A model generated the notes under the pieces. It searched no databases and was not told the origin of the DNA. It saw only the letters and a list, made by a program, of their open reading frames with translations. Of a DNA stretch of 64,000 nt, positions 19,201-26,185 are shown piece by piece; within the stretch, counting starts at the first letter, position 1; the number at the start of each line of letters is the position of its first letter. Location of the stretch: the NCBI GenBank assembly GCA_963698645.1, contig CAVORP010000006.1:62001-126000 (forward strand), read 5' to 3'. The stretch comes from Ovoidimarina sp963698645 (GTDB lineage Bacteria; Pseudomonadota; Alphaproteobacteria; Rhodobacterales; Rhodobacteraceae). The position numbers and the translations under genes were made by a program.

Positions 19201-19535
19201 TCGACCCCGATTTCCGCGACCTGCCCGATCACGGCTCCGGATGCGTCGCGTGCCGAGAGGTTGCGCAGGAGGATCCGGGGGGTCAATGTCCTGTCCAGTT
19301 GGACCGAGACATCGGATAGATCGACGATCCCGCCCCCCATCTGTTCGGTCAGCGCGGCCTCGATGCGTTCGGTCACGACCGCCGGAAGCGTCAGCGACCG
19401 CCCGATCATCGCAGCCGCACCACCCGCGAGGATCACCAACAGCGCCAACAGCACGAAAAGCGCCGCGCGCCAGCGCTTGCGGCGCGGCGGCGCGGGGATC
19501 TCGTCCGCGGGCTGTGGGGTTTCTGACTGGCTCAT
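16251..19535 (-). CDS. Large AsmA-like / YhdP-like envelope protein (DUF3971 type)
   Basis: A 1094-residue protein with a short basic cytoplasmic start, one signal-anchor helix near residues 24-46 and a long beta-rich periplasmic part. The repetitive beta strands and the C-terminal AsmA-like region suggest the bridge-like proteins (AsmA, TamB, YhdP) that carry phospholipid between membranes. The last residues are proline-rich. Length is close to that of YhdP-type proteins. It is divergent from bcp, with 65 bp between starts, and is followed directly by queA. The link to lipid transport is inferred from family, not from a motif. Confidence 0.78.
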   Translation of the reverse strand: MSQSETPQPADEIPAPPRRKRWRAALFVLLALLVILAGGAAAMIGRSLTLPAVVTERIEAALTEQMGGGIVDLSDVSVQLDRTLTPRILLRNLSARDASGAVIGQVAEIGVELSAAELWARNLLPTDLRIEGVEMTIRRALDGTLSLSFGETSTAPGSVPEVLARFDAAFDAPGLAALATISATDLTITFEDARSGRIWQVTGGRLTIHNRPGRIELDLIAEVFNGTEDLARVQVSFTSVKNTPAAQLAVNIERAAARDIALQSPALSYLGLLDAPVSGAIRTVFGGDGTVERLAATLEIGEGALQPVAEAKPVGFNRGRVYLTYDPKRARIDFSEVSIESDVIGLSSSGHAYLMDFDGAWPGSLVSQMRISKFDVAAEGLFEAPLALSSGAVDMRLRLAPFTVDIGQFFVAGDGYRISGTGRVLADSAGWQYAVDLASGGLVPEQLLTLWPQSVAPGAKRWILGNLLGGMIDTVSIALRHDPGAVEPIVGMSFGFSDTSAQYLKGFPPITGAAGHGSLMEGRFAVYLTDGVVDAGADGGVGSQVALPGSKAVIPNVYARPGRLEVGLDARGTLTSALALLNRPPLSLLDKAGRDPGLATAKTRALAQIRVPLERDVALEDVTFDVDGRLTEVTSDAIVPGRVLRSQSMTLAANDAGVTVAGPLTLDGAPMSLTWRQAFGEGRGRTSRVEGDVTLSPDFARTFGIAYPEGLISGQGKGKVEIAIDGDAPPEFSLTSDLTGLGMELAGVGWSKPAETPGVFEISGRFARPVEIDRLSLSAPGLSAEGTICLTPEGAFEAAPFDRVQLGDWLDARVTLVGQGPDQPPRVELSGGTVDLTRQEEGGSSDGGSPVSIDARLDRVVIREGLAATDVRAQLVTGRGLTGDVQGRVNGGTPFVARLVPRNGRTAIRVQGDDAGQILRDAGLFKSLDDGSFDLILVPREDEGFDGQIEIGSARLGDQPVLADLLDAVSIVGIIDQLQGPGILFDQIEGRFRLLGDQLILDQGAATGASLGISLDGVYDARSKQLDMGGVISPVYLLNSVGQVFTRRGEGLFGFTFRLSGNADAPRMRVNPLSILTPGMFREIFRRPPPTPSE

Positions 19536-19600
19536 TTTCCGGCCTTTATCTTCGGGCGAGAAGCCCTAGAACAGCAAGAGGCAATAATGACGGGAGAGAG

Positions 19601-20068
19601 ATGAAGATGATCGATGTAGGCGATAAGGCACCGGATTTCACCCTGCCCCGCGACGGCGGCGACGCGGTCACGCTTTCGAAAGAGCTTTCCGGCGCGGTGG
19701 TCCTGTACTTCTATCCGCGCGACGATACCCCGGGCTGTACCCGCGAGGCCGTCGATTTCACCAGCCTTGCCGCCGAATTTGCTGCCGCTGGCGCCAAAGT
19801 CTTCGGCATCTCGAAAGATACCGTGGCCAAGCATGGCAAGTTCCGCGACAAGCACGGCCTTGGCATTCCGCTTTTGTCGGATGCCGAGAGCGACGTGTGC
19901 GAACGCTACGGCACATGGGTCGAGAAGAGCATGTATGGCAAGACATCCCTTGGTATCGAACGCGCCACGTTTCTGATCGACAAGACCGGCACGGTCCGGA
20001 ACGTCTGGCGCAAGGTCAAGGTTCCGGGTCATGCCGAGGAGGTGCTGGACGCGGTGCGCGCCCTTTGA
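19601..20068 (+). CDS. bcp: Thioredoxin-dependent thiol peroxidase (Bcp-type peroxiredoxin)
   Basis: A 155-residue peroxiredoxin that reduces hydroperoxides with electrons from thioredoxin. The peroxidatic site Asp-Asp-Thr-Pro-Gly-Cys46-Thr-Arg-Glu is present, with the flanking Tyr-Phe-Tyr-Pro-Arg strand. The position five residues on, cysteine in E. coli Bcp, is valine here, so the other cysteine (in Ser-Asp-Val-Cys-Glu-Arg) or a partner would resolve it. GGGAGAG precedes the ATG. The stop overlaps the TTG start of the DUF455 gene. Confidence 0.92.
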   Translation: MKMIDVGDKAPDFTLPRDGGDAVTLSKELSGAVVLYFYPRDDTPGCTREAVDFTSLAAEFAAAGAKVFGISKDTVAKHGKFRDKHGLGIPLLSDAESDVCERYGTWVEKSMYGKTSLGIERATFLIDKTGTVRNVWRKVKVPGHAEEVLDAVRAL

Positions 20069-20874
20069 AGCCGCTCGCCGAATGCGCCGCAGAGGTTCTG
20101 AATACGGCTGACGGGCGGGAAAAGACCGCCCTCAGCCACGCCCATGCGGCGGCATGGATGGCAGCGCGGGCCGAGGGTGCCCGCGTCGAGGTCGGGCGCG
20201 CCAGTCCTCCCGATCATCCTGCCCGCCCCCTGCATCCCGAACTTCTGTCGCCGCGGGACGTTCCCAAGCGCAAGCCGGGAACATTGGCCGGGCGGACAGC
20301 CCTTCTGCATGCGGTAGCGCATATCGAACTGAACGCGGTCGATCTGCATTGGGATATCATCGCGCGATTCTCAGGAACGCCGATGCCCTTGGGGTTCTAC
20401 GACGACTGGGTTCGTGCCGCGGACGAAGAATCGAAACATTTCAATCTGATGTGCGACAATCTTGAACGGCTGGGGAGCCACTATGGCGCCCTTCCGGCCC
20501 ATTCCGGAATGTGGCGCGCGGCCGAGGACACCGCAGGCGATCTTCTGGGCCGCCTTGCGATCGTTCCGATGGTTCTGGAGGCGCGGGGACTTGATGTCAC
20601 CCCGGGCATGATCGCGCTGTTCGAACGTGCGGGCGATACGACTTCGGTGGACGCGCTGAAGACGATCTATGCCGAAGAGGTCGGCCATGTGGCCTATGGT
20701 TCGAAATGGTTCCACTTCCTCTGCGGACGCTCCGACAGCGACCCCAAGCCTGTCTTTCATGCACTCGTGCGGAGATATTTCCCCGGCGGGTTGAAGCCGC
20801 CCTTCAACGATGAAAAGCGGGCCGAAGCGGGCATACCCCCGGATTTCTACTGGCCCCTGGTGGAAAATGCTTGA
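20065..20874 (+). CDS. DUF455 ferritin-like protein
   Basis: A 269-residue protein of the ferritin-like DUF455 family. It contains Ala-His-Ile-Glu-Leu-Asn-Ala-Val-Asp-Leu, Asp-Glu-Glu-Ser-Lys-His-Phe and Tyr-Ala-Glu-Glu-Val-Gly-His-Val, a pattern of paired Glu and Glu-x-x-His residues that could bind two metal ions. I start it at TTG 20065, which overlaps the bcp stop (TTGA); the protein aligns from its first residues with the family as I remember it and there is no nearby ATG. Function is unknown. Coupling to bcp suggests an oxidative or metal role. Confidence 0.85.
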   Translation: MKPLAECAAEVLNTADGREKTALSHAHAAAWMAARAEGARVEVGRASPPDHPARPLHPELLSPRDVPKRKPGTLAGRTALLHAVAHIELNAVDLHWDIIARFSGTPMPLGFYDDWVRAADEESKHFNLMCDNLERLGSHYGALPAHSGMWRAAEDTAGDLLGRLAIVPMVLEARGLDVTPGMIALFERAGDTTSVDALKTIYAEEVGHVAYGSKWFHFLCGRSDSDPKPVFHALVRRYFPGGLKPPFNDEKRAEAGIPPDFYWPLVENA

Positions 20875-20987
20875 CCCGGATCGGCGATTTCACCGCCGAA
20901 TTCCGCGCTAACCCGTCGACATTCCTTATTTTTGTCCAAAATTGTTGCTCGTATGCTTCAGCAAGGTTAATCAACGACAGGCTGCTG

Positions 20988-22361
20988 ATGAAACTGGGGA
21001 TTTCAGAGGCAAAAGAGGCAGGTAAACGGGACAGACTGGTGGCTTCACGCTTCGTGCACAAACTTCATGCGCGCATCGAACGCGCTTTTCCGGAACAGCG
21101 TCTGTTCCTTCGCTCTGATGTCGAGACCCGCTACGTGCGGCTGAGCCCGGTGGCACAGGTTGTGGCCCTTGGCGGCAGTGCTCTCGTGATCGGCTGGGCA
21201 ATCGTCGCCTCCGCCATCCTCCTGATGGACAGCCTTGGCGCCGGGAACTTTCGCGATCAGGCCCTGCGCGAGCAGCGTCTCTACGAAGAACGCCTGAACG
21301 CGCTGGCGATCGAACGCGATACGCGCGCCGAAGAGGCCCGCGAAGCGCACGACCGGTTTTCGCTGGCGCTTACCGAAGTCTCGGCAATGCAAGCGCGGCT
21401 TCTGGCTGCGGAAGAGCGGCGCAAGGAACTTGAGAGCGGGCTGACCGCGCTGCGATCGACGCTGCGCAATGTCATTTCCGAGCGGGATGCGAAACAGCAG
21501 CAGGTTGCGGAACTGAACGCCACCCTCGCCCGTACCGAGAATGCCGCCCCGCCGGAAGTGTCTCAGATCGACGAACTGGCCAAGACCGTGGATTACCTGG
21601 CCGATGCGCTGTCCCAGACTGCCGGCGACCGTGACGAGATGTCGGGAACCACCGTTCAGGTTCTGGCCCAGCTTCAGGAAATGGAACTGGAACGCGACCT
21701 GATCGAAGAGCGCAACGACCGCATCTTCCAGCAGCTTGAAGAGGCGGTGAGCGTCTCGCTCGAACCCCTCGACAACATGTTCCGCGCCGCGGGCCTTCCC
21801 GCCGACAGCATCATCGAAACCGTGCGCCGCGGCTATTCCGGCCAGGGCGGCCCGCTGATGCCCCTGATGTTCACCACCAAGGGCGAAGAACCCGATCCCG
21901 ACAGCCTGCGGGCGAACGAGATCCTGTCACGGCTCGACACGTTAAATCTTTATCGCATCGCGGTTCAGAAGACCCCGTTCGCCGAACCGGTGAAGGGCGC
22001 GTTTCGCTATACCAGCGGGTTCGGACCGCGCTGGGGACGGATGCATGAAGGCACTGATTTTGCCGGGGCCCATGGCACGCCGATCTATGCGACGGCGGAT
22101 GGCGTGGTCGTCCATGCCGGCACACAGGGGGGCTATGGCCGCCTCATCAAGATCAAACACGAGTTCGGAATCGAAACACGATACGCGCATTTGTCCAAAA
22201 TCAGCGTTAATGTGGGCGATAGGGTCTCGCGCGGAGATCGGATCGGTGATATGGGAAACTCCGGACGATCAACCGGCACCCATCTTCACTATGAAGTCCG
22301 CATCAGCGGCGATGCCGTGAACCCCATGAAATACATCAAGGCAGCGAAAGATGTTTTCTAA
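20988..22361 (+). CDS. M23 family metallopeptidase with DUF5930-type N-terminus and coiled coil
   Basis: A cell-envelope endopeptidase of about 457 residues. A cytoplasmic start is followed by one membrane helix near residues 57-80, a long coiled coil to about residue 260, and a C-terminal LytM domain. Zinc and catalytic residues are visible in His-Glu-Gly-Thr-Asp-Phe and His-Leu-His-Tyr-Glu. Such enzymes cut peptidoglycan cross-links at sites set by cytoskeletal partners. The ATG at 20988 is preferred; the frame is open to a TTG at 20871 that would overlap the previous stop. The gene overlaps the bactofilin gene by 11 bp, and the pair is a known cell-shape module. Confidence 0.9.
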   Translation: MKLGISEAKEAGKRDRLVASRFVHKLHARIERAFPEQRLFLRSDVETRYVRLSPVAQVVALGGSALVIGWAIVASAILLMDSLGAGNFRDQALREQRLYEERLNALAIERDTRAEEAREAHDRFSLALTEVSAMQARLLAAEERRKELESGLTALRSTLRNVISERDAKQQQVAELNATLARTENAAPPEVSQIDELAKTVDYLADALSQTAGDRDEMSGTTVQVLAQLQEMELERDLIEERNDRIFQQLEEAVSVSLEPLDNMFRAAGLPADSIIETVRRGYSGQGGPLMPLMFTTKGEEPDPDSLRANEILSRLDTLNLYRIAVQKTPFAEPVKGAFRYTSGFGPRWGRMHEGTDFAGAHGTPIYATADGVVVHAGTQGGYGRLIKIKHEFGIETRYAHLSKISVNVGDRVSRGDRIGDMGNSGRSTGTHLHYEVRISGDAVNPMKYIKAAKDVF

Positions 22362-22875
22362 AAGCAGAGTGAACGAAACCGGCAATGCACCGTCGTCGAC
22401 GGAGCCGGAAACCCCCAAGGCACCCGAACCTATGACATCAAAACCAACGACCGATTACGCATCTTCGACGCCAAAGGCCAAACCGCCCGCATCCGTCCTG
22501 TCCTCGGACCTGACCGTGAAGGGCAATCTCAAGACGGCTGGCGACATCCAGATCGAAGGCACGGTCGAGGGCGATATTCGGGCCCATCTTCTGACTGTTG
22601 GCGAAGGCGCGACTGTGCGCGGCGAATGCATGGCGGATGACGTGGTCGTCAATGGCCGGATCATCGGGCGCGTTCGCGGCCTGAAGGTACGACTGACATC
22701 GACCGCACGGGTCGAGGGAGACATCATCCACAAGACGATCGCAATCGAGTCGGGCGCCCATTTCGAGGGATCCGTCCAGCGTCAGGAAGATCCCCTTTCC
22801 ACCAGCGGTGGCGCCAAGCCCGCAGTCTCGGCAAAGCCCGACACGGCGGCCGCAGCGAGCCCCGCGAAATCCTGA
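22351..22875 (+). CDS. Bactofilin (polymer-forming cytoskeletal protein)
   Basis: A 174-residue bactofilin. A disordered, Pro/Ser/Lys-rich N-terminal tail of about 50 residues precedes the right-handed beta-helix, which starts at Ser-Val-Leu-Ser-Ser-Asp-Leu-Thr-Val-Lys-Gly-Asn and shows the repeating Gly-x-Ile-x-x-x-Gly pattern; a short Ala/Ser-rich tail closes it. Bactofilins polymerise without nucleotide and place envelope enzymes. The overlap with the M23 gene suggests translational coupling and a direct partnership. An intrinsic terminator follows at 22900. Confidence 0.93.
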   Translation: MFSKSRVNETGNAPSSTEPETPKAPEPMTSKPTTDYASSTPKAKPPASVLSSDLTVKGNLKTAGDIQIEGTVEGDIRAHLLTVGEGATVRGECMADDVVVNGRIIGRVRGLKVRLTSTARVEGDIIHKTIAIESGAHFEGSVQRQEDPLSTSGGAKPAVSAKPDTAAAASPAKS

Positions 22876-22899
22876 TCTGCATTCTTTGAAGGATCCCGA

Positions 22900-22925
22900 A
22901 ACGCCGCGGTTTTCCGCGGCGTTTT
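22900..22925 (+). terminator. Rho-independent terminator after the bactofilin gene
   Basis: A perfect 10-bp GC-rich stem (22900-22909 with 22914-22923) encloses a TTTT loop and runs into TTTT. It sits 25 bp after the bactofilin stop and just before the convergent DUF2189 gene end. Confidence 0.8.
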
Positions 22926-22929
22926 CGCG

Positions 22930-23706
22930 TCAGACGGGGTGATACAAGGCCCGCCGATAGATATGCCAGGTCGCATGGCCCAGCACCGGCAGGACCAGAA
23001 ACAGCCCCATGAACAACGGCACCATCCCCAGAAGCAGCAGCACGGCGATGATCGCCGCCCAAACGAGCATGACGAACAGGTTCCGCTGAACCGTCCGGAA
23101 ACTCACGATCATCGCGGTCACGAAATCCAGCTCCTTGTCCAGAAGCAGCGGCAGGCTGACCACCGTGAAGGAGAATGTGAGAAAGGCTACGGCCCCGCCA
23201 ACGGCAAGCTGAAGCCCGATCATCGTCAGCCCGTTCGGCGTCAGGAGCGCGTCGTAGGATGACGAGATATTCGTCAGCGTCGACAGCCCCATGAACATCG
23301 CGAACAGCATATGGGCAAAGAACGACCAGAACAGAAAGATCATCAGGATGATGACACCCATCCACGGCAGTTGCCGGTCCTTCTCGCGGATCACAACGCC
23401 GATGATCTCGGACCAGACAAGGGGTTCCTCCGCCTCGAGCCTGCGGCTGACCTCGTAAAGCCCCACCGCGGCAAAGGGCGCGATCAGCGGAAACCCCAGC
23501 GACAACGCCAGCGTCCACACGAAAGTCCCCGCGTCCAGCATCAGCAGGACAAAGCCGATGAACACGTAAAAGCCCGAGAAGACGAGGCCATAGATCGGTG
23601 CCCGCCGAAAGTCGTGGATGCCCGCTCGCAGGGATGCAAGGATCTCGGGCAGCGTCACACGCCCGATCTCGGGAACCGGCGAGGCCTCTGCGGCAGTCTC
23701 GTTCAT
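22930..23706 (-). CDS. DUF2189 domain-containing membrane protein
   Basis: A 258-residue protein with about six hydrophobic helices, in the pattern of DUF2189: a short soluble start, the segment Leu-Arg-Ala-Gly-Ile-His-Asp-Phe-Arg-Arg-Ala-Pro, then helix pairs. I start at the ATG at 23706, preceded by GGGGAGGA, although the frame is open upstream. Function is unknown; the region before helix 1 is the most conserved part in the family. Confidence 0.85.
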   Translation of the reverse strand: MNETAAEASPVPEIGRVTLPEILASLRAGIHDFRRAPIYGLVFSGFYVFIGFVLLMLDAGTFVWTLALSLGFPLIAPFAAVGLYEVSRRLEAEEPLVWSEIIGVVIREKDRQLPWMGVIILMIFLFWSFFAHMLFAMFMGLSTLTNISSSYDALLTPNGLTMIGLQLAVGGAVAFLTFSFTVVSLPLLLDKELDFVTAMIVSFRTVQRNLFVMLVWAAIIAVLLLLGMVPLFMGLFLVLPVLGHATWHIYRRALYHPV

Positions 23707-24064
23707 ATCGCGTCCTCCCCCCGTACCATATTGCCGCCGAGATCGCGCAAGGATCAAGCCCGGATCGGCAGAACCGCAATCGCGGGCTTGCGGGACGAGG
23801 CCGCCGCACGGTGGCAACCGATGAATGACCGTGCGTGCAGTTGATCAGGATCATCCTCTGACCTTCGGAGGATGCAAGCATTGGTCTGCATTTCTTGGAT
23901 GAAAAGGACTGGATGGCATGCGCGCATATCGATCCGAAACAACCTTGCTTTCATCATCGCGACAACGGCCACAGTGCCGGTTCACGTCATCGTTGCGCCA
24001 ATGCTGATCCTGCACGGCGTCCGCCTTGAGCGGGCTCAACAATCGCCAAACGAAAGATTTCTCC
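23707..24064. other. Intergenic region without a convincing gene
   Basis: This 358-bp stretch separates two divergent membrane-protein genes. Short open frames on both strands have no recognisable product and no good ribosome-binding site. The only structure I see is a 7-bp inverted repeat, CATCCTC at 23852-23858 and GAGGATG at 23868-23874, of unknown meaning. Promoters for both neighbours should lie here but I cannot place them. Confidence 0.5.
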
Positions 24065-24785
24065 ATGTCGGAACGAAGCCAAGAGATTGTTGATCGTCAA
24101 GACCGGAATCGTGGTCGGGGTGCTCTTCATCATTGCAACTGCCTTCCTGTTCCTCGGCGAGCCGTTCTACAAACCGTTCCTGAACGCATCCGACGCATTG
24201 ACCGTCGTTGCACAGAACAAGCCACGGGTCGTGCTTGGGCTGGGGATCGAGCTGATCTGCATAATGGCGATGCCCCTGATTGGCGCGTTCATCTTTCCCG
24301 TCCTCAGCAGGGTGAGCACAGGCATGGCGCTTGCCTATTTCTTCTTTCGATCACTGGAAGGGACCATTCTGCTCACCGTCGCCCTGACCAATAAATTCGC
24401 GGTCCTGAGCCTGAGCGAAGGCATTCTTGCGGGCGGCGATCCTGCCGCGTCCGACGCTGCTCTAACCGTGATCCGGGCACAGAACGCATGGGCCGATACC
24501 GCCAGCCCGCTTTACAACATCATTTTCGTCTGCGGGGCACTCTGCCTCTACTCGGTGTTCTTTCGCGCCCGGTTGGTTCCGCGCTGGATTTCAATCTGGG
24601 GACTCGTTTCGGTGCTCGTCCTTGGGGGTGCGGTGATTTCAGCGATCTTCATACGATTGCCCGTTATCTGGGAAGTCGTCCTTGTCGCTCCCCTTGCCGT
24701 GCAAGAGATGGTCATGGCGCTCTGGTTGATCTTCCGCGGATTTTACCGAAGTACCAGCGACCAGCAACGCGCTGTCACTGCGTGA
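24065..24785 (+). CDS. DUF4386-like integral membrane protein, probable frame break near the start
   Basis: A hydrophobic protein of about 239 residues with six likely helices. It opens with the Thr-Gly-Ile-Val-Val-Gly-Val-Leu-Phe-Ile-Ile-Ala-Thr helix typical of DUF4386 proteins and continues with Ala-Leu-Ala-Tyr-Phe-Phe-Phe-Arg-Ser-Leu-Glu and a Pro-Arg-Trp-Ile-Ser-Ile-Trp-Gly segment, both family features. The best start is the ATG at 24065, which gives a polar leader (Met-Ser-Glu-Arg-Ser-Gln-Glu-Ile-Val-Asp-Arg), but it is one base out of frame with the helix. An extra T at 24097 would explain this. If the printed sequence is right, translation would have to start at a TTG at 24087 instead. 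Confidence 0.65.
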
Positions 24786-24998
24786 GGCCGTTCAAGCCTG
24801 CCATAATCGAACTGCAACCAGCAATGTCAGGAGATCCCTGCCGCCTAGTTTTGAGTGGCGGTTTGATCGCTTCAGAAAAGTGGACATCGGCGGCGCCAAA
24901 GGCAAATAGATGCGCGGCTGCGCTCTGCTGACTTCGGCCGCGACCATCCGCAAGGACGATTTCCGGCACAAACTCAACCGAGCATCGCTGCCCGGCGT

Positions 24999-26123
24999 CT
25001 ACTCCGCCCGTGCTTCGGCCCGGCTCTTGCCAGAAACATCCATCGCCAGCGTCGCTGCCATGAAGGCATTCAGATCGCCGTCAAGCACGCCCTTCGTGTC
25101 CGAAGTCTCGTAATTGGTCCGCAGGTCCTTCACCATCTGATAGGGCTGCAAGACGTAGGACCGGATCTGGTTGCCCCACCCGGCCTCTCCCTTGGCCTCA
25201 TGCGCCTCGTTGATCGCGGCGTTGCGGCGATCGAGCTCTTGCTGATAGAGCCGCGATTTCAACGCCTTCATGGCAATGTCGCGGTTCTGGTGCTGGGATT
25301 TTTCAGATGAGGTCACGACGATCCCTGTAGGGATATGGGTAATCCGGACCGCGGAATCGGTCGTGTTCACATGCTGGCCGCCCGCGCCAGAAGACCGATA
25401 GGTATCGATGCGGATATCCGAGGGATTCACCTCGATCTCGATATTTTCGTCCACGACCGGATAGACCCAGACCGACGAGAACGACGTGTGCCGCTTGGCC
25501 GCGCTGTCGAAGGGCGAGATCCGGACCAGCCGGTGCACGCCCGACTCGGATTTCAGCCAGCCATAGGCATTGGGCCCGGAAATCTTGTAGGCGGCGGACT
25601 TGATCCCGGCCTCGTCGCCCGGGCTTTCCGACAGAAGCTCTACCGAATAGCCCTGTTTCTCCGCCCATCGGACATACATCCGCGCCAGCATCGACGCCCA
25701 GTCGCAGCTTTCGGTGCCCCCGGCGCCCGCGTTGATCTCAAGGAATGTATCGTTGCCATCGGCCTCGCCCGACAACAACGCCTCAAGCTCGGCCTGCGCG
25801 GCTCTTTCGGCCAGCTTCTTCAGCGCGGCTTCCGCTTCGGCCACCACATCGGCATCGCCCTCGGCCTCGCCCATTTCGATTAGCTCGACATTGTCCGACA
25901 GATCCCGGCTCATCGACCGGTAGCGCTCCACCGCATCCACAAGCATCTGGCGCTCGCGCATCAGCTTCTGTGCGCGCTCGGGATCGTTCCAGAGGTTCGG
26001 ATCCTCGGCCATCGCGTTGAATTCCTCCAACCGATGTTCGGCCGTGCCCCAATCCATCCGCTGCCGCAGAAGGGCCAGCGATTTCTCGATTTCGGCAACT
26101 GTGTTTTCCGCGTCGGCGCGCAT
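24999..26123 (-). CDS. prfB: Peptide chain release factor 2
   Basis: A 374-residue class I release factor that ends translation at UGA and UAA. The Gly-Gly-Gln peptidyl-hydrolysis motif lies in Ser-Ser-Gly-Ala-Gly-Gly-Gln-His-Val-Asn-Thr-Thr, and the RF2-type start with the Trp-Asn-Asp-Pro segment is present. The reading frame is continuous from the ATG, so it lacks the programmed +1 frameshift that regulates prfB in E. coli. It is the second gene on the minus strand after the PBP1A gene, with 62 bp between. Confidence 0.96.
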   Translation of the reverse strand: MRADAENTVAEIEKSLALLRQRMDWGTAEHRLEEFNAMAEDPNLWNDPERAQKLMRERQMLVDAVERYRSMSRDLSDNVELIEMGEAEGDADVVAEAEAALKKLAERAAQAELEALLSGEADGNDTFLEINAGAGGTESCDWASMLARMYVRWAEKQGYSVELLSESPGDEAGIKSAAYKISGPNAYGWLKSESGVHRLVRISPFDSAAKRHTSFSSVWVYPVVDENIEIEVNPSDIRIDTYRSSGAGGQHVNTTDSAVRITHIPTGIVVTSSEKSQHQNRDIAMKALKSRLYQQELDRRNAAINEAHEAKGEAGWGNQIRSYVLQPYQMVKDLRTNYETSDTKGVLDGDLNAFMAATLAMDVSGKSRAEARAE

Positions 26124-26185
26124 CTCTTCACCTGCTCAGGACGTTCAGACGAGGGTGATACCAAGCCACCCGGACCCCGGCAAGG

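Noticed and set aside
20871..20987. Longer M23 peptidase starting at TTG 20871
   Set aside because: The extra residues are cysteine-rich and unlike family starts, and an ATG at 20988 gives a normal protein; the upstream stretch more likely holds a promoter.
23872..24093. Possible 73-codon gene between DUF2189 and DUF4386 genes
   Set aside because: It has no ribosome-binding site or recognisable family and overlaps the start of the next gene.
24999..26123. Programmed frameshift in prfB
   Set aside because: The RF2 frame is continuous from its ATG with no in-frame early UGA, so there is no programmed frameshift here even though other genes show breaks.
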